A stretch of 64,000 nt of DNA, taken from the NCBI RefSeq assembly GCF_000346465.2, contig NC_034011.1, forward strand, positions 9,882,038 through 9,946,037, read 5' to 3'. Shown piece by piece: positions 56,776 through 64,000 of the stretch. Position 1 is the first letter of the stretch; every line of letters starts with the position of its first letter. The stretch is from Prunus persica (lineage: Eukaryota > Streptophyta > Magnoliopsida > Rosales > Rosaceae). Position numbers and translations under genes: made by a program. A model generated the notes under the pieces. That model worked only from the letters and a program-made list of their open reading frames with translations, made no database searches and was not told where the DNA came from.

Positions 56776-59116
56776 ATGCTAAGTGGAGGACCGAAAGAAA
56801 TATATAGACGAGATATGGCGCCTGAGAGAATTGAGATTTCAGATGAAGATGATCAAAGCAGTGATGCAAGTTACGAAATTCAAGCTAAAAATGACTGTTT
56901 ACGCAGTTCTCAAAAGTGTTTGTTCTTTGACCTGAATGAGGAAGCAAGTATTGGAGATGATGATCAGGATGTTTCTTCATCCAACGAAGGCACCCAAGCC
57001 GTTGGGAGCAGAATATCTCCAGTAGGTAATTTAAGTTGTAATAACACAAGTGTTGAAGGAAAAGAACGGACAATTGCAGTAAGGCAATATGTTCGATCCA
57101 AGATGCCGAGGCTTCGTTGGACTCCTGATCTCCATCTAGCATTCATCCATGCTGTTGAGAGGCTCGGCGGACAAGAAAGTAAGTTTGAATTTATTTACTA
57201 AGTAAGGCTTAGTCTCTTAAGTCAACACCATTGTTGGGTTCAGCTGATCATAATACAATTCAAAGGGATGAACTTTCTATTTTGAGTTTTCTTCAACAAT
57301 AAAAGTAGATATAGAATTTCTTTTCTAGGGTCTTACTATTTTTCATTTTTTGATACAACGATATTCTATTTTAATTTAATCTAAACTACGAGGAGAGAGA
57401 TTCGAACTCAGGTGCAGAGTGAGGAGCATACCTGATCTAGCCAACTTGGCTAAGCCCATGTCTGCGGTTTTACAATTTTGTTAGCTCGCAAGAAAGTATA
57501 GCAATAAGGATAACTTGAGAGGTTTCATTTACAAGGACTCAAACTCAGTATGCCCATTTTGAAATATATATATATATATATATATATGATAAATTTTATT
57601 GATTTATATATCACTGTTGAAAGCTTGAGTCTTAAGTTACCTCTCAAGTTTTAAGCATGTGGATAGTCTAATTCATATATATTGGTGTTGTATCTTTTAA
57701 ATTTCTGTTTTTTAACTGAACTGAATACAGGAGCAACTCCAAAATTAGTTCTTCAATTGATGAACGTGAGAGGACTTAGCATTGCCCACGTAAAGAGTCA
57801 CTTGCAGGTAATTAACTTTTCACTGGTGCCCCTAACTGGATATGTTTAGTTCTTATTTTGTATCAATTAATTTCAGTTCTATAGTTTCCTGAATCATCAT
57901 GAAATTTTTGAATCAGCAGATGTATCGAAGTAAGAAGCTGGACGAGTCAGGCCAAGGTAAAGTATCAAAACCCACCTTAAATTTTGGAACTAATTCCGCT
58001 ATTGGTCCCGTAAATTTTTTTATTTTTTATTTTGAGAGGAAATTGGAAACCCAAAGTGTTTACATGAAGCAGATGTGGATTAGGTCTGAGTTGATCCCTT
58101 TCCTCGCAGATTAGAGTAGTTTCGACTAATTGGATTCTTATCAGTAGTGTATGCCATAAAGCAAAGCCTTTCTTCAAGAGAAAAGCTCACAAAAAGTTTG
58201 TGTACTTATTGTTCTGTTCAGTTATCTCTCAATCAAGTAGAGGAATGCAAGTAAAAGATCACATTCTGGAAGCCTACCGCAAATTCAATCCTTATGGGCA
58301 CTTAAGACATGTTGATGACAACGGAAGCCATTTTGCTTCTCCACCGGTATTGAAACAGCAGCCATATGATGATTTCAACGCAAACTCTTCAAGGTAATTT
58401 ACCAGTCAAACCTAAAGAACTTGTGTGCTTATTTACTAAATTAAGGGAGAAATGTTGCCTTGGTAGACATACGGATCACATGTTAAGTTGCGAAATTGTA
58501 AAACTGGACTGTTGTAGGAAATATATATGGATTCAAGTTTGGATATATATATATATGTAGTCCAGAATTCACAGTTTCACAACATAAAATGTAAGCCATT
58601 CGACTAAAATAACATTCTCAGTATATACATATATAGATAGATACCAACTTTGAGCTTTTCGTGATCCTTTTGTCAAGGTCGATTTCATTGTGGAGAGTAA
58701 ATTCCGGGATAGACAACCATGGGAGCAATATAAGAAGCTCAAACATTTTTCATGTAAGGGAAGCAATAACAAGAGATGGGCCTTTTAGACCCAGCCGATT
58801 TCTTGAAGAGAAGAGATGGCCTCCTTGTGAATTGATTGGAAACCACATGAAGGGTAGGAGACATTTGCTAAACTTTACTTGGGGTGATATCAATAATGTT
58901 CCACAACCTAATAACTTAGTATGGAGCGCCAAGGCAAGTACCATTAACCAACATCAACCCAATACATGCAGTCCAAAGTTCATCTCTAGTAGCTATGAAC
59001 CCTCACTACTACAAAAAAGCAAAAAGACGACGGTAAATCACCGTCGTGTATTTGGTTTTTCAATGGTCGTAGAATCCACCGTCATCTTTTCCCTCATAAA
59101 CCACGACGCTAAATAA
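56776..59116 (+). pseudogene. GARP/G2-like (MYB-type) transcription factor gene, 3' end replaced by a CACTA transposon
   Basis: Exons: 56776-57178, 57731-57807, 57920-57956, 58222-58393 and from 58678, all GT-AG and in phase. Exons 1-3 encode the single MYB-like GARP DNA-binding domain (MPRLRWTPDLHLAFIHAVER, RATPKLVLQLMNVRGLSIAH, VKSHLQMYRSKKL). Before it lie an acidic N-terminus and an EAR-like DLNE (FFDLNEEAS), a possible repression motif. Exon 4 gives VISQSSRGMQVKDHILEAY. The pattern recalls the Arabidopsis At2g40260/At2g38300 group. The start may be Met at 56776 or the internal MAPERIEIS at 56815. At 59004, inside exon 5, a CACTA terminus begins. The frame runs 36 codons into the transposon before a stop (59114-59116), so a transcript would encode about 375 residues with a foreign tail. 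The missing 3' part should lie beyond the transposon, outside the window. The DNA-binding domain is intact. Confidence 0.85.
57346..57458 (-). mobile_element. tRNA-derived SINE in intron 1 of the G2-like gene
   Basis: On the minus strand: TAGCCAAGTTGGC (box A) and, about 35 bp on, GAGTTCGAATCTC (box B). TCCTCGTAGTTTAGATTAAA and an A-rich end follow. The box spacing and consensus fit a pol III promoter of tRNA origin. The target duplication was not identified, and the sequence is too short and unstructured downstream to be a tRNA gene. Confidence 0.75.
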
Positions 59117-60360
59117 CCGTCGTTGTTAAACAATACAACGTCATCAAAAAATACAAAACGACGTCTTTGTACTGCAAAAGATCTAAAAAAAGCAATCGAT
59201 GATGATAATAGACGACCAATTCTCTAAAAAGACCGTCGTTAAAAAGGGAAAATATGACACATATTAAGAGAACAAGGCCGCAAGATAGACATACAACGAC
59301 GACAATAAAAATACGCCGACGTTAAATATAATTTTCACGACAATAAAAAATATGACGTCTTTAAATACATTAGAAGACGACGTTATTGATACCTACTACG
59401 TCGCACATATAAACACAACCGTCGTACAATTAATTTTCCACTTCGATTTTTTGATAAAAGATGACGTGGAAATAGTTGTCAGTGTCATTATTTACGACGT
59501 ATGTGTTTCTATAGTAGACGTTGAAAAACTAAACAACGTCAGTTACAAATATATGAGAGTCGTATTAAAAAATTTATACGTCCTATTTTCAGAAACAAAC
59601 AACGACCATAAATATTAGACGTTGTTAAATACAACAACGTCGGAAAACAATAAAAACAGACGTGTTTAGTCTGCTAAAGTTCTACAACGTCTCTTATTTA
59701 CAAAAAACCGTCGTGAAATAAATTTTCCACTTCGATTTTATCTAAAAAAGATGACGTGGAAATAGTTGTCAGTGTCATTATTTACGACGTATACATTTAT
59801 ATAGTCGACGTTGTATTTATATGTATTCATTACTCACGACGCACTTAATAATATAGACGACGTTGAACGTCTAAACAACGTCGGTTCCAAATAAATGAGA
59901 GCCGTATTACAGAACATATAGACGGCGTAGATTATGATGGGAGCCGTATTACAAATAACGTCGTTTAATTGTTATTAGACGGCGGTTATAATGAATTTCC
60001 GTCGGAATTAATTTCGTTCCTCTTCGTTTATAAAAGAACTTGCGACGTGGAAAATGTATGATGACGTCGTATTTTTTAACGTTCAGATTATATATCTCGT
60101 TTTTTAGACGTCGGTATTATGGGATTGGAGTCGTGTTATTTTGAATTACATGGCGGTTCTTTATCCTTCACCGACGTGATATCCTGAATAATTGCTTCAC
60201 AATAGCGTCGTGGTTCTTCATTGTTACGTTGCTTTAAGACGTCGGTAAATATGCTGAATAACTGATTCACAATAATGTCGTGTTTTATTTGAACGTAGAA
60301 AGTGAAGAAATCACATTACAATATATTACAAAATTAATGTCATACACTGCCAATTACATA
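59004..60360. repeat. Left subterminal region of the CACTA element
   Basis: Many copies of ACGACG/CGTCGT and GACGTC-like words in both orientations lie in AT-rich DNA. A ~95-bp segment is present twice, at 59432-59526 and 59721-59815 (offset 289; AATTTTCCACTTCGATTTT, GATGACGTGGAAATAGTTGT). The open frame at 59352-59618 follows this repeat and is not accepted as a gene. Confidence 0.85.
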
Positions 60361-60364
60361 AGCA

Positions 60365-63300
60365 TCATTCAATCCATATATCTTCACACCCATCTCGAAT
60401 ATTTTGACCGCCTAACTCACCTACCAGTTCATCAAATGTGTCAACATTTGGCATCCCTCTAGTAAATGGCTCACACTCAATTATCACATCACCTAATACT
60501 TCATCACCAATAACATCATTATATTCTCTACTAGGCATTGATAACACTACCGACCAACCACGATGCATCGGGTCGTCAACAAAAAATATTTGTTTGACTT
60601 GAGAAGCCAAAACAAATTGGTCATTCCTATGTCCAATTTTACTCAAATCTACAAGGGTAAATCCAAGTTCGTCGACTACAAGACCAGAACTATCTATCCA
60701 ATCACACCTAAAGACTGGGATTGTAAACTTTTGGTAGTCAAGGTCCCAAATTTCTTGAATGACACCATAGAAACCCATATTTGAGAGAATTGGGTTTTTA
60801 TCCTTGGCACTAGCAACTTGCATGGTATGTGCAAGTAAATAAACTCCACTATTTTGAGTTGTCCGCACATCATCTTGTGCCTTGATATTGAATTTAATAC
60901 CTTTAATAAGATAGCTCCTATATAATGGCACTGACATGTTTGGACCAGCTGCTAGCCACCTTAAATTTTCTGATACGCCATGATTGTCTTCCTCAACTTC
61001 ACTTTGAACCTGCAAATTAATCATATCTTAATTCATCCTAACATATAAATAAGAAGAAAATTAAAAGAGAAATACGTTATTCAACAACATATACCTTGAA
61101 GCGTAGCCATTGAATGAAAGTGCTATTGTGCTTATCCTGCAGCCACTTTGTTCTCTTTCTAAATTTTGGATAAGCAGTCTTGATGTGGATCATATGTTGC
61201 CTACATGACACGAAAAATTCAAGCATTACGGTCCCAAATATATAAGATAAACATAAGAAATAATTTTAAATGGAAACTTAAAGAATAAAACTCATACGTA
61301 CTCGATATAAGGTAGGACTTCCTCCGTATTCTCCAAGACATATAGATGTGCTTGATTCAACAGGTCCTGATCAACTACGCTCACTGTGCAACCTGATAAT
61401 GGCTTTGAAACTCCCATCTTTTGGCTTGAAGGCACTCCAACTGTACTAACATCAGATAAATGCTGAGTACAAAACTCTACCGCTTCTTCAGCTATATACC
61501 GCTCAGCAATGCAACCTTCGGGACGAGTACGATTCTGAACATACCCCTTCAGCACTTTCATATATCTTTCAAACGGATACATCCACCTAAAATATACTGG
61601 CCCACATAGACGAACTTCTCTGACAAGATGTACTACTAGATGAACCATGATATCAAAGAATGAAGGGGGAAAGTACTTCTCAAGCAAACACAGAGTAACT
61701 ACTACATCTTCTTCCAACTTATCTAGCTTGGAAACATCAACAGTCTTTGCACATATAGCATTGAAGAAGAAACACAAACGAGTTATTGCATACCTTGCAG
61801 GCTTCTCCAAAACAGAACGAATTGCCACAGGGAGCAATTGTTGCATTAAGGTATGACAATCATGTGATTTAAGGCCAAGAAGTCTTGAATCTTGTACAGA
61901 TACAAGATTTTTAATATTTGAAGAATAACCTTCAGGGACCTTCATACCATAGAAAGAATTGCAAACCTCTCTCTTCTCTGCTCTTGACAAATTCCAAGGC
62001 CCAGGAGGCAAACGAGTACGTCTTTCTCCATACTCGGGTTGCAAATCAGTTTTGACCCCCATGTTCAATAAATCTAATCGAGCAGCAATCCCATCTTTAT
62101 TTTTTCCAGGGATCTCCAGCAATGTACCAATGATACTATCGCAAACATTCTTCTCAATGTGCATAACATCTAGGGCATGCCTCACAGGAAGGTATTTCCA
62201 ATACTCGAGATCAAAGAATATTGATTTCTTCTTCCAACAAACTCTGTCACCATTTTCAACCATATGCAGCACTTCTTCTCCGGTTAATGGCTCTGGAGGT
62301 ATGCCATATTCAGGTTTCCCATTAAAAGCTGCACGTTGCCTCCTATATGGATGATTGATTGGTAACCATTTTCTATGCCCAATGTAACAAATTTTGTGGC
62401 CATTTTTCAACCTGTGACTAGGTGTATCATCGCCGCATATTGGACAAGCTTTATATCCTTTAACAACACAGCCAGATAAGTTTCCATAGGCGGGGAAATC
62501 ATTAATTGTCCACATTAATGCAGCTCTGAGTGTAAAGTATTCTCCATTATGTGCATCATACACTCCTCTAATCCCAACCCACAAGGATTTTAAATCATCA
62601 ATCAAAGGCTCCAAGTAGACGTCTATATCATTTCCGGGTTGTTTAGGACCGGAAATCAATAAGGTTAACATCATGAACTTTCGTTTCATGCACAGCCATG
62701 GAGGGAGATTATATGTAACTAAGATAACCGGCCAACAACTATATCTGCTACTTAGAGAACTGTGGGGATTGAATCCATCAGATGAAAGAGCCAATCTCAA
62801 GTTTCTCGGCTCATTACCAAACTCAGGCCATTTATCATCAAGAAGTTTCCAAGACGGGGAATCCGCCGGATGAGACATCTGACCGTCAATTGATTTTCTA
62901 GCAACATGCCACCAAGTCAAACTCTTAGCTGTCTCATGTGATTGAAACATCCTTTTAAACCTTGGAATTGGGGGAAAATACCACACCACCTTCGCTGGCA
63001 CACCCTCTTTCAAGATTGCATCTTTGCCTTCCTTCCACCTTGAGATACCACAAGTAGGACAATTAGTTGAATCCTCATACTCCTTCCTATACAAGATGCA
63101 ATCATTGGGGCATGCGTGCATTTTCTCATAACTCAGCCCCAATGCACACAAAGTCTTTTTAGCCTCATACATGGAGGTTGGTATTGTATTTCCTTCTGGA
63201 AGCAAATCGCCTTGAAGTATCAATAATTCTGTAAAACAGACATCACTCATCCCATGTTTTGCCTTCAAATTATACAACTTCACTAATGCCGATAACTTCG

Positions 63301-63724
63301 TGTACTTTCTACAACCAGGGTACACTGGTTGATCTCCATCCCCAATCACATTGGCAAACTCATACGGATCCGAACCAAAATCACCAAAATCATTATCATC
63401 CATATCAATTTCTTCAGACACAAAACTGTACCTACTATGGCCATCATCTTCTTCAACATTTCTGCTAGCATTAGTAGTTGCTTCCCAAGGTTCTCCGTGA
63501 AATGTCCAATTCTTATAGCTTTGGTCAATTCCATTAAAGTATAAGTGATCCCTTATAATTCCAACCCCAAACAACTTCAAATTAACACATTTAACACATG
63601 GACAACGGATATGTGTTGTAGTTAGAAGATTTTCTACAGCAAAGTTCAAAAATGCTTCCACCCCAAACTCATATGCCTTCGATCTTCTATCCGAGTGCAT
63701 CCATGACTTATCCATCTCCGACAC
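60365..63724 (-). CDS. CACTA transposase, TNP2 (TNPD) type, with C-terminal DUF4216
   Basis: Three exons on the minus strand: 63724-61302, 61200-61095 and 61009-60365. The introns are GT-AG with compatible phases, giving 3,174 bp and about 1,057 residues without stop or frameshift. Order: N-terminal transposase-associated domain (MDKSWMHSDRRSKAYEFGVE, CPCVKCVN); TNP2/Transposase_21 core (CPNDCILYRKEYEDSTNCPT CGISRW, split here by a space; KRMFQSHETAKSLTWW; LRLALSSDGFNPHSSLSS; RHALDVMHIEKNVCDSIIGT). Then DUF4218 (LPVAIRSVLEKPARYAITRL, YPFERYMKVLKGYVQNRTRP), and exon 3 with DUF4216 (GFYGVIQEIWDLDY, FRCDWID). It acts on the CACTA termini in cut-and-paste transposition. Start: first Met before the conserved SWM block. 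The open frame suggests a young and possibly active element. Confidence 0.92.
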
Positions 63725-64000
63725 TATAACCTATTATCTATAATAAAGTGAAAATACAGGCAATGACCATCACTATAGCAGATTATACAATGATCTAATC
63801 GCAAGTAATAAACAACAGAGACGACGGGTTTTAATCAAAAACAGACGTATTTGGCATATATAGACGACGGATTTTCAACAGACGTCGTCTATTATACGTA
63901 ATACAAACGACGGTTTATGAAAAAACCCGTCGTGTATAAGTATACAACGACGGGTAGTTAAAAAACACCGTCGGTGTATCGTCGTCGTACCGCCCTTAAA
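63725..64000. repeat. Right subterminal region of the CACTA element (incomplete)
   Basis: Repeated GACGACGG/CCGTCGT words from about 63820 to the window end mirror the left side. This also holds the upstream region of the transposase gene. The terminus itself is not reached. Confidence 0.8.

Larger units (their letters stand above)
59004..64000. mobile_element. CACTA (En/Spm) DNA transposon, right end beyond the window
   Basis: The left terminus CACTACTACAAAAAAGC at 59004 fits the CACTA superfamily consensus. It is followed by about 1.2 kb dense in CGTCG/CGACG motifs, as expected of subterminal repeats bound by TNPA-type proteins. A TNP2-type transposase gene occupies 60365-63724 on the minus strand. 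The CGACG motifs resume at about 63820 and run to the window end. The right terminus and the 3-bp target duplication (CCT would be expected) are not included. It lies inside an exon of the G2-like gene. Confidence 0.92.

Noticed and set aside
59352..59618. 88-codon open frame within the CACTA left subterminal region
   Set aside because: It follows the CGTCG-rich duplicated segment and lacks any domain; a TNPA-type gene would be longer and spliced.

Overview
This is a plant nuclear (core eudicot) chromosome segment. It has spliced genes with GT-AG introns, AT-rich intergenic DNA, long dinucleotide microsatellites and dense LTR retrotransposons, MITEs and a CACTA transposon. A woody rosid (possibly Rosaceae) is my guess from the flavour of the proteins and repeats; I could not verify it. 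There is no bacterial-style gene organisation, CRISPR array, rRNA or convincing tRNA gene.

Host genes are few. (1) An MBF1 (multiprotein bridging factor 1) coactivator gene lies on the minus strand in four exons between 4798 and 7291 and looks intact. (2) A plant cysteine oxidase (PCO) gene lies on the plus strand in five exons between 42507 and 48860 and looks intact, with a 4.1-kb first coding intron. (3) A GARP/G2-like MYB-type transcription factor gene starts at 56776 on the plus strand. It is cut at 59004 by a CACTA transposon, so its 3' end is missing from the window. A decayed MYB/NAM-associated gene of the PIF/Harbinger-linked type sits at 174-931.

The centre of the window (12434-35525) is one nested retrotransposon complex of 23 kb. 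An old minus-strand Copia element (LTRs 237 bp, target duplication AAATC, own length about 4.5 kb) was invaded by three later insertions. These are a solo LTR at 12948-14181 (duplication AGTTG), a complete 12.0-kb plus-strand Ty3/Gypsy element of the Tat type at 16992-29024 (duplication CTAGA), and a second minus-strand Copia at 29590-34869. My hand counts of LTR differences are 14/237 for the outer element, 3/327 for the inner Copia and 2/665 for the Gypsy, which fits the nesting order. The Gypsy carries gag, protease, RT, two RNase H domains and integrase on the sense strand. Behind pol it has a 371-bp tandem repeat and a long antisense gene with its own intron. All of these coding regions contain stop codons, so none looks autonomous.

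The flanks hold smaller mobile DNA. There are two adjacent MITEs with 9-bp target duplications (8460-8975), a Gypsy chromodomain remnant (8050), LTR-like and inverted-end elements (1165-3745, 9094-12000, 39647-40509, 40991-41485), and a further solo LTR of the 12948 family at 35633-36647 with an edge copy at 1-169. Two MITEs have ends next to (TA)n tracts (50411, 54631), and the second contains its own solo LTR. A tRNA-derived SINE lies in an intron of the G2-like gene. From 59004 to the end of the window is a CACTA element with an apparently intact three-exon TNP2-type transposase gene on the minus strand, framed by CGTCG-rich subterminal arrays. An assembly gap (Ns) spans 39932-40082. I found no convincing evidence of a wholly new system; the most notable items are the antisense gene inside the Gypsy element and the CACTA insertion into the transcription factor gene.
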